Assembly: GCA_026182355.1 (NCBI GenBank)
Contig: JAPFBL010000367.1
Coordinates: 62,001-126,000 of the forward strand
Direction of reading: 5' to 3'
Source: Hermatobates lingyangjiaoensis
Lineage: Eukaryota; Arthropoda; Insecta; Hemiptera; Hermatobatidae
Length of the DNA stretch: 64,000 bases
This document shows, one piece after another, positions 54,001 through 60,478 of this stretch. A program made the translations under genes and the position numbers. The notes beneath the pieces are model-generated. The model ran no database searches and had not been told where the DNA came from. It was given only the letters and a program-made list of their open reading frames with translations. Within the stretch, counting starts at the first letter, position 1; each line of letters starts with the position of its first letter.

Positions 54001-54340
54001 TTATATAACAGCTTTAAGAAAACGGTCAGTGCTTTCAAAAATGATTCTTTTGGTAAAGAGTGAGTTGTACTGAGAAGAAAACAATGGCAGAAAAAGCGGA
54101 AGATTGAGTTGATGTTGGTGTATCTGAAATGTTACAAGGAAGCCCGCGAAACAGAAGCTACATCGCTTAAAGCTTGTTTGATCAATATCAGATGCCGATC
54201 TACTTTAGTATTCAAGGAGCAACAAAGGAGAATAACAAAGATACCTGCAGATCATTGTAGAAGTGCCTGTAAGTGCGCATGTGTTTGATTTCCTCGGAGA
54301 TCCTTTCAGCCGTCAGATGGATGCTGCTTTTATCAGTCAT
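24785..54340 (-). CDS. TBC1D19: TBC1 domain family member 19 (TBC-domain protein), 12 exons
   Basis: Exons 54340-54245, 48443-48261, 45800-45662, 43431-43344, 43261-43198, 37122-37042, 35453-35379, 33968-33906, 32286-32124, 30386-30185, 28833-28647 and 24868-24785 all have AG/GT borders and consistent phases, summing to 1425 nt (474 aa plus stop). Recognised by KEPLVHIRKAQ, YRPVYAPKDFLEVL, RARLWAQVLG, TASNDHQYFVFEDLLYQVLL, YPPNGVIPFHGFTMYV and LLWDRILGY-like LYLWDIILGYDSLEI. TBC domains usually act as Rab GAPs; here I do not see the canonical IxxDxxR arginine finger, so catalysis is doubtful. Vertebrate TBC1D19 (about 526 aa) carries extra residues between my exons 5 and 6; I found no exon for them in the repeat-filled intron. 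Introns hold most of the window's transposons. Confidence 0.95.
25195..25310 (-). mobile_element. SINE fragment
   Basis: Diverged body: GTTGATTCTACATTGGAAG and TTTAACCAGTATTTGACATGAT match the complement of the family. Confidence 0.55.
25640..25925 (+). repeat. Two-unit tandem repeat inside the Helitron
   Basis: Two units of roughly 145 bp share GTCACAAGTAAAC, GCTGAAACTTTG, TATGTCTAACTTAAAATATAG and GCGTAGAAGCGAAGTTAT-like blocks. Confidence 0.8.
26107..26760 (+). pseudogene. Helitron Pif1-like helicase remnant
   Basis: Frames 26107-26295, 26320-26544 and 26367-26639 together follow the final helicase motifs; a stop lies between GLPALE and KLKVGEP. Family motifs named from knowledge of Helitron helicases. 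Confidence 0.85.
27545..27670 (+). CDS. Tentative terminal exon
   Basis: Open frame of 41 codons after acceptor GACATCAG, acidic then cysteine-rich (CICEC), stop TAG. GC is well above the flanks; poly(A) signal 147 nt on. It lies in the last intron of TBC1D19, opposite strand. Gene membership uncertain. Confidence 0.35.
   Translation, partial: TKNAELCIEEEETFGRIACICECEPVGLERMKSFVQSYLKL
27817..27822 (+). terminator. Possible poly(A) signal AATAAA
   Basis: Canonical hexamer downstream of the candidate terminal exon. AATAAA is common by chance in AT-rich DNA. Confidence 0.3.
28110..29700. other. TBC1D19 intron flanks with low-complexity sequence
   Basis: 28120-28400 is rich in ATTCAA/TTCATT phrases. 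29100-29610 repeats GACTCC(G/A)A phrases on both strands (29332, 29453, 29570). Apart from exon 11 no gene is seen. Confidence 0.4.
28647..28833 (-). CDS. TBC1D19: TBC1D19 exon 11
   Basis: Reads VRVVFKWLMRGFSGHLPPEQ then VLYLWDIILGYDSLEIIPLL; the FSG.L...Q.L.LWD.ILGY.SLEI block is characteristic. Acceptor TGTACAG, donor GAG|GTAAAA. Confidence 0.96.
29771..29881. repeat. Inverted repeat (hairpin)
   Basis: TCCAATGGAAAGAGTAAAG...AAACGTTCA pairs with TGAACGTTT...CTTTCACTGCTTCCATTGGA. Confidence 0.75.
29886..29924 (+). ncRNA. Hammerhead-like motif, weak
   Basis: CTGACGA then ...TGATC-GAAACGCATAG; stems short; recognised by the CTGANGA...GAAACG spacing only. Confidence 0.3.
30185..30386 (-). CDS. 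TBC1D19: TBC1D19 exon 10
   Basis: Reads VTPLCYLYESPIELYYMFRA then FYMRFWFRLHEVSSHQQGIL; acceptor GATCAG, donor CC|GTAAGT. Confidence 0.96.
30797..31122. repeat. Inverted repeat, arms about 115 bp
   Basis: CTTTATCTGGTCCAGCGTAAAACAGT... pairs with ACTGTTAGACGCTAGCCCAAACCTAGATAAAG, with an AT-rich centre; the right arm has a hammerhead-like core. Confidence 0.85.
31050..31085 (+). ncRNA. Hammerhead-like motif in a hairpin arm
   Basis: CTGAAGA-TA-TCT.ACAAATAT.AGAC-GAAACGTT-GAC; stem II TCT/AGA, stem I only two pairs. Confidence 0.4.
31440..31700 (+). mobile_element. SINE fragment, diverged
   Basis: CGTACTCTAACAGG..., GTACGATACCAGCTACTCCTTAAA and a 3' stretch shared with 44640-44710 (TATAACTAAAATT) identify an old copy. 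Confidence 0.5.
32124..32286 (-). CDS. TBC1D19: TBC1D19 exon 9
   Basis: Reads VLLCFSRDVEILSIYKHSSA ... VLYPPNGVIPFHGFTMY; acceptor GCGTAG, donor G|GTAAAT. Confidence 0.95.
32621..32666. repeat. (TA)n microsatellite
   Basis: Pure TA run bordering the 32.7 kb hammerhead-like unit. Confidence 0.95.
32716..32751 (-). ncRNA. Hammerhead ribozyme-like motif
   Basis: TCTC-CTGAAGA-C-GGC.AAGAC.GCC-GAAA-TAATC-GAGA; stem I TCTC/GAGA and stem II GGC/GCC both pair; H17 = C. Confidence 0.65.
32880..32928. repeat. (AT)n microsatellite
   Basis: Pure run on the other side of the same unit; the unit is bracketed by TA tracts. Confidence 0.95.
32990..33145. repeat. Inverted repeat, arms about 65 bp
   Basis: ATGATCAAACCACAATATGAAATGG pairs with CCATTTCATATAGTGGTTTGATCAT. 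Confidence 0.88.
33021..33063 (-). ncRNA. Hammerhead ribozyme-like motif
   Basis: GACT-CTGATGA-A-stem ACCG/CGGT-GAA-TGATC-TT-AGTC. Stem I GACT/AGTC differs from the 18 kb copy by a compensatory pair. Confidence 0.6.
33146..35378. other. TBC1D19 introns, otherwise empty
   Basis: A degenerate hammerhead-like phrase on minus near 34110-34165 (CTGAAGAAGATT...); exon 8 inside; otherwise AT-rich with nothing recognised. Confidence 0.5.
33906..33968 (-). CDS. TBC1D19: TBC1D19 exon 8
   Basis: 21 codons, DIQLTASNDHQYFVFEDLLY then Q; acceptor TTTTTCAG, donor CAG|GTGAAC. Confidence 0.95.
35379..35453 (-). CDS. TBC1D19: TBC1D19 exon 7
   Basis: 25 codons, DYCYYDNLKCHVIQYDLLVD then KLIMK; acceptor TTTCAG, donor AAG|GTTGTA, phase 0. 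Confidence 0.93.
35789..36020 (-). mobile_element. SINE, 3' truncated
   Basis: Well-matched head (GGGGGCTGGGTTAGCTCAGT on minus) and body, ending before the tail. Confidence 0.8.
36185..36500 (+). repeat. Unnamed interspersed repeat X, short copy
   Basis: TTGGGTCTCGAAATTTTGATGG, TTTTATGACGTTTTTTT and CATAATGCATAATGGGAAAGTCA mirror the other copies. Confidence 0.65.
37042..37122 (-). CDS. TBC1D19: TBC1D19 exon 6: start of TBC domain
   Basis: 27 codons, EFLKRGSPKSLRARLWAQVL then GVQLEQQ; the G.P..LR..lW signature opens a TBC domain. Acceptor GACTCAG chosen because it restores phase 0; a longer in-frame reading upstream exists. Confidence 0.9.
37237..38165 (-). mobile_element. Fold-back mariner with about 350-bp inverted arms
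   Basis: Starts CGAGGGTCGTCCAGAAAATA and ends with its complement, with TA on both sides (37235-37236, 38166-38167). The left arm (to about 37590) is an inverted copy of the right arm (from about 37807). Between them lies the mariner transposase N-terminus on minus (MSESMVRRWVREFKAGRHS ... RGRPS); catalytic domain absent. In the upstream frame a stop replaces a codon in the VI-FLYA segment. The left arm lacks 11 bp (AATCAATGGTG) kept in the right. Confidence 0.9.
38498..39393 (-). mobile_element. Mariner copy B, internally deleted
   Basis: Same terminal repeats and TA duplications (38496-38497, 39394-39395) as copy A and nearly identical flanking segments. The N-terminal HTH region is intact (MASKLSSGVQSNFASDLDIM...), but the middle, including the first two catalytic acids, is lost; SPDLSPCDFFLFPRL remains. 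Confidence 0.95.
39442..39477 (-). ncRNA. Hammerhead ribozyme-like motif, left arm of the same hairpin
   Basis: Same motif on the minus strand with H17 = U instead of C; all core bases kept, stem I GCTCT/AGAGC. Confidence 0.75.
39491..39526 (+). ncRNA. Hammerhead ribozyme-like motif, right arm of a hairpin
   Basis: GCTCT - CTGACGA - T GT.GTTA.AC - GAAA - GGCC - TC - AGAGC. Stem I GCTCT/AGAGC pairs fully, core CUGANGA and GAAA are intact, stem III is minimal (GGCC) and H17 is C. Type I hammerheads with tiny stem III, known from Penelope-like elements, usually work as dimers. Predicted cleavage after 39521. Confidence 0.75.
39603..39627. repeat. (TA)n microsatellite
   Basis: Abuts a Penelope-like N-terminal fragment at codons YTNI. 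Confidence 0.9.
39610..39690 (-). mobile_element. Penelope-like N-terminal fragment
   Basis: Minus reads NVGKIFNEV and LLPKYTNIYI, ending at (TA)n like the other copies; opposite orientation to the next fragment. Confidence 0.6.
39705..40310 (+). mobile_element. Penelope-like tandem fragment: endonuclease tail then next copy's start
   Basis: 39708-39920 encodes MHLAAGGPKEHTMNIHKSRL and SRILKLHS, homologous to 49850-49602. After GAAACGTCGGAC at 40149 a new frame opens at 40165 (MKNIFKDKKIGELIYMIPQR) and stops at a (TA) tract. Confidence 0.75.
40358..40495. repeat. Perfect 65-bp inverted repeat
   Basis: Arms 40358-40422 and 40431-40495 match base for base around an 8-nt centre GTAATGGC; (TA)n follows. 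Each arm carries GGTCGAAATATTGAAAAGTGAG, the 3' half of the hammerhead-like family. Confidence 0.95.
40498..40530. repeat. (TA)n microsatellite
   Basis: Between the perfect hairpin and another fragment ending YTNI. Confidence 0.95.
40530..40740 (-). mobile_element. Penelope-like N-terminal fragment
   Basis: Minus ORF MSLGQLLFQLNPVSRRLVRR ... LLPIYTNIYI, running into (TA)n at 40498-40530. Confidence 0.65.
40848..40926. repeat. (TA)n-(CT)n-(TA)n compound microsatellite
   Basis: TA run, then ACCGTTCTCTCT..., then TA run to 40926, where the second-family Penelope-like ORF begins. Confidence 0.95.
40930..41676 (+). CDS. Penelope-like element (second family), GIY-YIG endonuclease ORF, 5' truncated
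   Basis: 248 uninterrupted codons from a (TA)n border at 40926 to TAA, much GC-richer than its surroundings. Order: a basic start (IDKLREKFVQRGYSP), a proline/serine-rich linker, GIGVVRAGMEKCGRRLCLTC, then NCVYRLNCRQCGAFYIGMTS...LNERLNNHRAS, the GIY-YIG core with Cys pairs, and EEAHIWLLGA. The RT domain is absent. Family differs from the 49.3-51.7 kb element (different GIY-YIG sequence and composition). The lack of stops implies recent insertion. Confidence 0.88.
   Translation, partial: QCHIDKLREKFVQRGYSPRFVDKRLIPATNQYLPRTAAEPNSSPFLVTTFFPGVHRIGNIIKDIFPLLSSSPSTSSVFRKPPRLSFRKPPNLGNLFSHRSLETPGIGVVRAGMEKCGRRLCLTCPLVNPSPFFSSPTNSFRVPPNTSCSSRNCVYRLNCRQCGAFYIGMTSTKLNERLNNHRASVGQRKQLPVAIHANSHNLSFNDCFSVQIIKLVTTDDRSLTLRASEEAHIWLLGARSDPGLNQKR
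41690..41910. repeat. T-rich low-complexity tract
   Basis: Almost pure T/A with long T runs, in the 3' UTR of the second Penelope-like family. Confidence 0.85.
42066..42100 (+). ncRNA. Hammerhead-like motif after the Penelope-like ORF
   Basis: CTC-CTGATGA-C-GAAC.AACA.GTTC-GAAA-TATT-GAATTC; stem II GAAC/GTTC perfect, stem I short. Confidence 0.5.
42152..42250. repeat. (TA)n(GA)n compound microsatellite
   Basis: About 14 TA units followed by a long GA run to 42249. Confidence 0.95.
42360..42700 (+). repeat. Degenerate tandem array, unit about 50-60 bp
   Basis: Units begin CTCCTGGTAGAGCCCCTTCTGTAA, CTCCTGTTGAACCCCACCTGCAA, GCCTGTAGAAGCCCTTTTGTAA, CTCCTAGTATAATTTTCCTGTAA, each followed by a TACCTCTGTCTAYACTA-like stretch. 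The minus open frame across it is a by-product. Confidence 0.7.
43198..43261 (-). CDS. TBC1D19: TBC1D19 exon 5
   Basis: Reads YNQGDVEFSYLPFKTNTVSD then L; acceptor GTCCAG, donor CTG|GTAAAA, phase 0 end. The next recognisable exon is 6 kb away across a repeat-filled intron. Confidence 0.88.
43344..43431 (-). CDS. TBC1D19: TBC1D19 exon 4
   Basis: Reads DLSLYRPVYAPKDFLEVLCS then IRNPNYRVI; strongly conserved YRPVYAPKDFLEVL block. Acceptor TTGCAG, donor GA|GTAGGT. Confidence 0.95.
44430..44640 (+). mobile_element. SINE, diverged
   Basis: GGAGGTTCGAATGTC (decayed B box), ATGGGAGATGGAGATGAAT, TATCATGTACTCGTTAATG and GTAAGGCAAAATTTGG follow the family in order. Confidence 0.65.
44995..45056. repeat. 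(CT)n microsatellite
   Basis: Interrupted CT run in a TBC1D19 intron. Confidence 0.9.
45662..45800 (-). CDS. TBC1D19: TBC1D19 exon 3
   Basis: Reads VQWEKRIHKSLNSMAAEINV then PLSQLRREQDGE; acceptor ATCCAG, donor G|GTGAGC. Confidence 0.93.
46032..46316. repeat. Inverted repeat, arms about 140 bp
   Basis: Left GAGTTCAAAATTCAAGAAGAGT... and right ACTCTTCTTGAATTTTGAACTC flank two hammerhead-like motifs. A third copy of the outer sequence lies at 5390-5510. Confidence 0.9.
46227..46257 (+). ncRNA. Hammerhead ribozyme-like motif
   Basis: CTC-CTGAAGA-C-GG.ATTA.CC-T-GAAA-ATTT-GAG; stem I CTC/GAG. A partner copy in opposite orientation lies at 46092-46122, less well paired. Confidence 0.5.
46410..46479. 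repeat. (AT)n microsatellite, longest
   Basis: About 35 uninterrupted units, followed by a degenerate hammerhead-like unit (CCCGATGA-C-GAC.GACT.GTC-GAAA). Confidence 0.95.
47475..47838 (+). pseudogene. hAT transposase N-terminus, frameshifted
   Basis: Frame changes near 47625, between the CxxC pair and the histidines of the BED finger, so the finger is split. Confidence 0.85.
48000..48031. repeat. (TA)n inside hAT
   Basis: Next to a TCGAAATATTGTCG fragment of the hammerhead-like family, so a Penelope-type insert is nested in the hAT element. Confidence 0.9.
48261..48443 (-). CDS. TBC1D19: TBC1D19 exon 2
   Basis: 61 codons ending GAVKEPLVHIRKAQ; phase 0 both ends; acceptor TTGCAG, donor CAG|GTAGTT. 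A hAT element ends 15 nt into the following intron. Confidence 0.93.
49140..49352 (-). pseudogene. Start of a second Penelope-like copy in tandem
   Basis: After the endonuclease stop and a hammerhead-like motif the minus strand opens a new N-terminal frame (MSVKDKTFGQLIFNFPENIK ... ENLLPNYTNIY) that breaks off in (TA)n. This tandem head-to-tail layout is known for Penelope-like elements. Confidence 0.75.
49375..49412 (-). ncRNA. Hammerhead-like motif between tandem Penelope-like copies
   Basis: CTGAAGA-T-GGTC.CATGGA.GACT-GAAACGTC-GG on minus; stem I weak, core intact. Confidence 0.45.
49602..49960 (-). pseudogene. Penelope-like GIY-YIG endonuclease domain
   Basis: NVVYSYNC, C-x-FLKTSYIGLTTTTTLSRRL and MHLAAGAPKEH form the GIY-YIG fold region; ends at stop near 49602. 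Confidence 0.88.
50110..50583 (-). pseudogene. Penelope-like RT C-terminal / connector fragment
   Basis: FLDVVVKQNNVDYQTSVYVK and HSGVYLKAQSKYPESYK match the RT palm-to-thumb region of Penelope-like elements (TFLDv.i...dg...T.vYrKpT.t..yl...S.hp...K). Confidence 0.88.
50654..50857 (-). pseudogene. Penelope-like RT core fragment
   Basis: Carries LYYQTDGVAMGSPL, RT motif 4/B-prime. Downstream the metal-binding motif reads YIDG, a D-to-G loss. Confidence 0.88.
50930..51631 (-). pseudogene. Penelope-like RT, N-terminal frame
   Basis: Longest open frame of the element, 233 codons, with KADKANKYVIMD and the KIHK motif; ends at a stop after MASLDV where the RT core should continue. Confidence 0.88.
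51661..54244. other. TBC1D19 intron 1, remainder
   Basis: A degenerate family phrase CTCCTAATGACACCTGAAGCGAAAATTAGACACTGTAAG at 52004-52042 and the Helitron end; the rest is AT-rich without recognised features. Confidence 0.5.
52656..52980 (-). mobile_element. Helitron 3' end, 5' truncated
   Basis: The complement matches 26548-26841 closely and ends with a perfect hairpin CCGTC-AAA-GACGG, then GTACGTTTGCTAG before T: the classical Helitron 3' terminus (hairpin then CTRR). It retains FSHGQL-like helicase remains. Confidence 0.85.
54245..54340 (-). CDS. TBC1D19: TBC1D19 exon 1 with start codon
   Basis: 32 codons from ATG: MTDKSSIHLTAERISEEIKH then MRTYRHFYNDLQ; donor CAG|GTATCT, phase 0. Confidence 0.85.
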
Positions 54341-54560
54341 GGTGCCAACTCTTTCAACTGGTGATTTTCAATAAAAAAACGTGTCAACAGGTTGTCCGGC
54401 CGGTTACACCTGCGCTTTGCTCCATTACTCTGCATGGTGTTAATGTTTCGGTCATGGACCGAACATCAGCTGGACATCGTCAACTGGAATGGAGTAACTT
54501 GGCAAACGACAGCTGCCATGCCAACTGCACGCATGCGCATTCCATTCCTTCATAAAATGA
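54341..54560 (-). promoter_or_regulatory. TBC1D19 5' UTR / promoter region with NRF1-like site
   Basis: Immediately upstream of the start codon is a relatively GC- and CpG-rich stretch in an AT-rich setting. It includes CACGCATGCGCA at 54528-54539, one mismatch from the NRF1 palindrome. No TATA box seen. The transcription start is not determinable here. Confidence 0.45.
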
Positions 54561-56187
54561 ATGACAAAACCTGTAAATTGTCATTCAAATTACTAGTTCT
54601 ACACATTGAATGAATTTACGTTTTCTTTTAAACTATATAGTAATATAGTCATAATAATTGTCATAATATAGTCATTATAATTTATTGACCTTTTCAATCG
54701 CCCATTCTCTTTTTAAGGGTCTCCAACATTTGTAGGGTATTATAATTGAATGTAAGGACTAAACAAATTAATTTTGATGAGTCAGGAGTGTATTATGAAA
54801 TAGATTATATCGTTATACTTCAAACTGAGATTGTGGTACATGCATTTTTTTGGAGGAAATAGAATGATTTTGCATTGCTTCATTAGGATGAATGAAAATA
54901 AATTATAACTTGCATTTAATGTAATTAGCATTTTGCAGACAGAAAGAAGCCTTTTTATATATAACTTTATATGAAATGATACGTTATTTGCGTTTTTAAT
55001 CGTGTTACTGCAGAAAGCAGTAGACAATTCACCGCTATAAAACAGTAGTTTTTGGAGTTACCAAGAGTCCAGTCTTCTTTTCATTATTTTTTAACATCTT
55101 TTATCCATATGTTGCAGTATTCACGCCCGTTATTCATGTCATTATTGTCAAAATGCTTATGCTACGATGATTTATTTAATAATAGGTTACAAAGATAATT
55201 TTTTTACGTTTTTTAGCATCAAAATGGTGAATCATTCCTGTCAGAAGAAGCACTATTTTTCGGTTAGTTTTATAAACTAGTTATAAGGGTAAGATTGTTA
55301 TATGATGTCAAAAAGATATTGAGAGAATACAATATTTTAACTAAAGTGATTCTGTAACAATAGTTTCTTGAAAAAAATATGAGGAAGTATGAAACTTTTT
55401 CATAAGAAATCGAGAAAATCTCTGGTGAAACCAACTCTTGAATTAAATAGAGATACAAGAGTTGAGTATACAAGAAACTAATGATAAAAATTAATTATGA
55501 AGAGTTTAAATTAGAAGATTTAAATTTTAATTAGTTCGAATAATAATTAAGTGTTAAGTATAGCCAATAACACTTTATTAATAGCATTGAGCTATCATTT
55601 TAACAATTATAACAGTTAGACTTGTTGCAAAAATAACTCGTTTTAAAACAAAATGCAAAAAAAAAGAAAATTTTAGAAAGGTTGTCAGTATTTGAAATGA
55701 AATATGCTAAGAAAATATTTTTACGATTAATTCAGTAAACAAGGCTGATTTTGTGTTACTGCAGGTTAGAACTATTTTCATCAAACGTTATCACCTGATA
55801 ATGTCATCGCCTGCACACTAACAGCGGTCATGCAGTGCTCAAGCTTTAGTGACTTATCTCTCTGAGAACTATTTGATACTACTTTTCAGGCAGGCTGAAT
55901 GTAAAGTAGTTGTATATAGGTCTTATGATTCGTCTGTAAGCGATATTCTGCAGAGTTTCGAAGTTAGGACTTCTGATTTCTGAAGTAGAGTGTAATATGG
56001 AAACATTTTTGAAGTTGCAGGTACAGGGACAGATTTTGTAGGATTGTAACAGTTAAAAGCTGGATCAAAGGTATAAATACATATATATACTTTTATCTAT
56101 CTATCTAGAAGTGGTGACTGGTTGGTCTACTGAAGTGTTAATGATGGCTTTTAACAATTTATGTCCCGGCCAGTGTGACCCAATATA
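54561..56187. other. Region upstream of TBC1D19, left part
   Basis: Very AT-rich, no gene or element recognised. Confidence 0.6.
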
Positions 56188-56195
56188 CTGTATAG

Positions 56196-57450
56196 CAGGA
56201 CTCTCGAAACTATGGCCCGCCAAACAAATCCCTGTGTGGTGGCCTTGAAAAAAACAATTATCCTACGACAGGCATCGCTGAATTATTCAAAGCTGGGGCT
56301 GTTGACTGGTGGCGGTAAGCCCGAGTCAGTTTCCCTCTCTCGGGATAGTGTGTCGCATAGATACCAGTACTGGTAAGTATGTGCTGTACATTACAACCAA
56401 TGAGTTGTAGTATAACAGTATATCGTAGGGATGGAGGGCGAGTGAGGCTTCGCTGTATTCTGTGTGGTTACGTGAGAGAGAGCGTGGGGTGAGTGAAATG
56501 AAGTCTTATAGGGTTTGATCGCTGATGACGTGGTACAGGCACTGTTGTCATGGACTGCATTCTCAAAATTCATTTTTCTGCATTGCCTTGCCTGCACATC
56601 AACAAGCATTGTGCCTAAAATATGTTGGTATGTCTTGCGTCATGAAACCTGTCGTTTCTGGGGTTAATTTCATTAGATATCACGCACTCATCCATCTCCA
56701 GTTCCCTGATTTCTTGAAAGAAATGAATGCCGAGTTTCATGACTTGCCTTATTAAACAGTAGCTAAATGGCTTAGTTGTGGGAAGATTTTGCTGCATTTC
56801 TTTGAGCTCAGATTAGAAATGGATTTATTTCTCAGAGAAAAAAATAAACCTCAGCCATTATTGTCAAAATATGAATGGATTTGGAAATTGGCATTTTTTA
56901 CAGATATGACAGGTCATATGAAACAATTGAATCTGAATTTGTAAGGCAAAACAAATTTGATCAGTGACTACTTTGTTCATTCAGAGCAAAACTTCCACTA
57001 CTTGAAGGCCAGTTGAAAGTAAAGTATTTTGCTCATTTTCCATGTTATGAAAAATTTCATGCAGAAAGTAAAGTTGAATTTCCTTGTTCCTACAAACATT
57101 TTCCAAAATAAAATATCTGAAATCTAACTATCGAGCAAATTGATCAGATCATTTGAAATCGAATCTTACAATTGGCTCATCTAATCTGGAACCTGATTTT
57201 AATCAAATTTTGAAGTCAAAACAACAGTATTATTCGTAACACTAATTTGGTTGCATAAAACTAAAGGCAGGAATCTGTATAGTTTACCCTGATTTTTTCC
57301 AACAAGATATGTTTTAATTTTTCATGTTTATGTTCTAATATTTGAGAAAATTAAATTACTGGCACTGATTTTTTTTTTTATTTCTTCGGCCCGCATAAAT
57401 GTGGGAAGTATATAATGTGGCCCTTACATTGAAAAGTTTGGAGACCCCTG
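56196..57450 (+). mobile_element. Second hAT element, decayed
   Basis: Ends CAGGACTCTCGAAACTATGG and TTTGGAGACCCCTG with 8-bp duplications CTGTATAG (56188-56195, 57451-57458). Internal plus-strand remnants: CLAHQQALCLKYV, VVSGVNFIRYHAL, EFHDLPY-stop-TVAKWLSCGK, FFELRLEMDLFLREK, the middle of a GTF2IRD2/ZBED-type hAT transposase. Confidence 0.92.
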
Positions 57451-57458
57451 CTGTATAG

Positions 57459-59864
57459 TAACAACTATTACGCCGTCAGACAAAATCTCGAGTACTTTCA
57501 ATTAATGAGTTGGTGTTGAACCATAGTCACGTCAAGAATAGTGTACATTCGTTATATGTAAATTCGTAAATTATGCTTGATAAAGTTATATCTGGCAAGG
57601 ATGGAAGAAACAGTGACGGACAAAAGAGGGAATCTGTTATTTGGCACCTATTATGATTATGGACAAGTTCAATTATCAAACTGATTTCAAATCTTAGAGA
57701 TTCTTAAATATTGCTGTTATCAAGTTTAAAATAACTTAAAAACTTCAAATCTAAAATTATAGACTTCGAGTAATATAAACAAAATAACCATTTACAAACA
57801 CAATAAAAAATTAAAAATGACGAACTTATCAAAAGTAGAACACGACAACAAAAATTAAATCAACATTACAATTTAAATACTTATAGGTAACATGAACTGA
57901 CTATGACTCGCACCGAAGTTGAGAGTATGGATCATTACTTATCAGACGTTTTGGTTTATATTCTAATAAATAATAAGATTTAATGAAACGCTCATTATTT
58001 TGAATAACTAGGTTGTTTAGTATTCCATGAAATTGAAGCCTTGAGCTGAATTCGTTTCATAATAATTTGTGTTTTCAAGATTGTAATTTACTTTTGGGGA
58101 TGTATATTTCACTGTTCCAGTCATAATTTAAATGTATTTGTATGCGTTGTGCGTAACCTGTGTTTAAAATAATAAACATTTGGGAAGCACTGCATCACCC
58201 ATCTCACGCAGACAGGGTATATTAAGCCAAAATGACGGTGTTATTGCGTGCCTTGTCAGAGTAGAACTTGAATTGCCCTGATTTCACGTCAATTAAACAA
58301 TAAATTCTGACCCAAGTAAATATCCGTTTTATTACTGTTTAATTTTTTTTTAAAAAGATAGTTTTAGAGTTTCTGTGTTGTGTTCATGTATGAACTAGTC
58401 TGGCTGTTACTGCATCCTACCTAGCGAGACTTGTATTTTATCTCAACATTTTAATTAAAAAAAAATCTGGAGTGACCTGCACTCAACATTACTATAAGTA
58501 AACTTAATATCAATGTTCTTGGGTATATAATATATAATGTCTCATTTAAGCATAATGCAAACATTTAAATGGGAGATGCTTATTAGACTTTCATTTCACA
58601 GGTAGTACAGATAGTGATTGATCGACTTATCAATATATAAGCTTATTTTTGTACATCACACAGCTGATCCAAATAATATAATTGGTATAACTACAGCAGT
58701 AATAACATTTTTGAAAATCCAAACTAAAAATTTCTTGATACGAAATAATCTCCTACAAGAGAACATGGCTTTTGTTCAAATAGCTAGTGGATTTCTTACA
58801 TCGTTTGCTTGACCTCCTTCTATATTGAATATTTAAGCCAAATTTTTAAATTTAAAACAGGAAAATACTCTTATTTTCTCTGTAAACATCATAAACATCC
58901 ATGAAAAAATGTCATTTCAAGATAATTTATAATTAAGGATGTACGATAATTACATTTATTAATCTTCAAACGAAAGACTTCAATTCTGAATTATATTTTA
59001 CATGTTTGTCCTTTTATGGAATTATTATACTGGGAATTTTATGGCTTCTTAGAATTTAATAAAATCATTTTCCTTCCCCTTTGTCAAAATGATATATACA
59101 AATTTTCTCTTAGCGAGTGCTATCTTTTTCCTGCCTGCTGTACTCTGTTATAAGGTTTCTATTAATGTATATTGAGAAAAAATATATTAGTAATTAGCCA
59201 GTTTACATACTCAAATCAAAGTCAAAGCCAGCTATTCAGTATAATTTAAAACTAATAAAGTTGGGACCTTCTAATTTTTGAAAATAATAAATATGAACTA
59301 TTAGACTAGAATAGTTAAAAAACTGGCTATTTGTCAACAAATATAAATCCTCTTTCTTGAGGAAAGAGTCCATTCGTCACATTACAATATCATAGAAAAA
59401 TACTATAATTCACAAAGATGGAGTAATTATAACTGTTATTAAGTTCTGCTCAAGGGTGCAATATATAGATTTATTAAAGCATTTTATGAGACAAAAAAAC
59501 ATACCATTCAAGACAAAGGAAATTTATTTATATTTATTGTCGGTGATTTTTTAATGTAATAATATTATTTCTTTTACATCTCATATAAATCAATAAATTA
59601 TTTAAATTTTTCCATATAAATATCAATTTATTTTAGTGGATTCCCTCAAAAAATTTCTAAGTCAATGTAAACAATGTAAAAATTGTTTACAAAAAATATC
59701 CCTTAGTCCAGGATAAACAAACAGTTTTTATAGCTTTATTGCTCTTTTCTGTAATTGAAACTTCATGTATATTTTTTTATGAATTCCTAATTTTTTGTTA
59801 CATTTATGATCAAATTTTCATAACTTTTTAATGTACCGTTTAGCGTCAAAAAAACATTTTCTGA
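57459..59864. other. Region upstream of TBC1D19, middle
   Basis: AT-rich; no coding sequence supported. 59640-59864 may be a diverged extension of repeat X. Confidence 0.5.
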
Positions 59865-60478
59865 AAACAGAAATCGTACTTTAACGCCTCTTTGGTGAAT
59901 GTAATTTTGAAAAAAAATTATTTCAAATCATTTTCCATATAATGTTCTATTTTTAAGCATAGTTTCATTTTGATCCGTCAAACGGTAAGTCTAGTATCGC
60001 TCTCACAAGCTTTAAGATTGAATTATAAGTCAAAATTTTTACAATTAATTGAAAGAAAAATATTTCCCGTTGTTTTAAAATTCTGAATATATTTTTCGTT
60101 TGTTGCATTTGTAACCTCAAAGATAATGTCAAAATTTCAAAACTCTAGGGTTATCAGTTTAGGAGAAAAAAATGTTTTCTAAAAAACGGTTTTTGGCAAA
60201 AAAAGTTATTTTCCCGTCATGCATAATTCTTCCCAAACAATAGGGATCTTTCTCCCTATGAGGCCCATTTTTGTGTAAAATATCAACTTGATCCATTAAA
60301 GATTCTGGACCGTAGCGTGGTATCAATCAATGTTAACACACTCACCCACCCACCCACACACACACAGACATCATCGAGAAAACTTCATAAAACGACTTCA
60401 GAGACCTCAAAATATCTAATTCCATCAAAATCCCGAGATCCAATTTTTCCACGATCACTATATTTTACTTATAGTAAA
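59865..60478 (-). repeat. Unnamed interspersed repeat X, long inverted copy
   Basis: Reverse complement of the family: CCCGTCATGCATAATT, CATCATCGAGAAAACTTCATAAAACG, CCATCAAAATCCCGAGATCCAATTT. Holds a CACCCACCCACC(CA)n tract. Confidence 0.65.
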
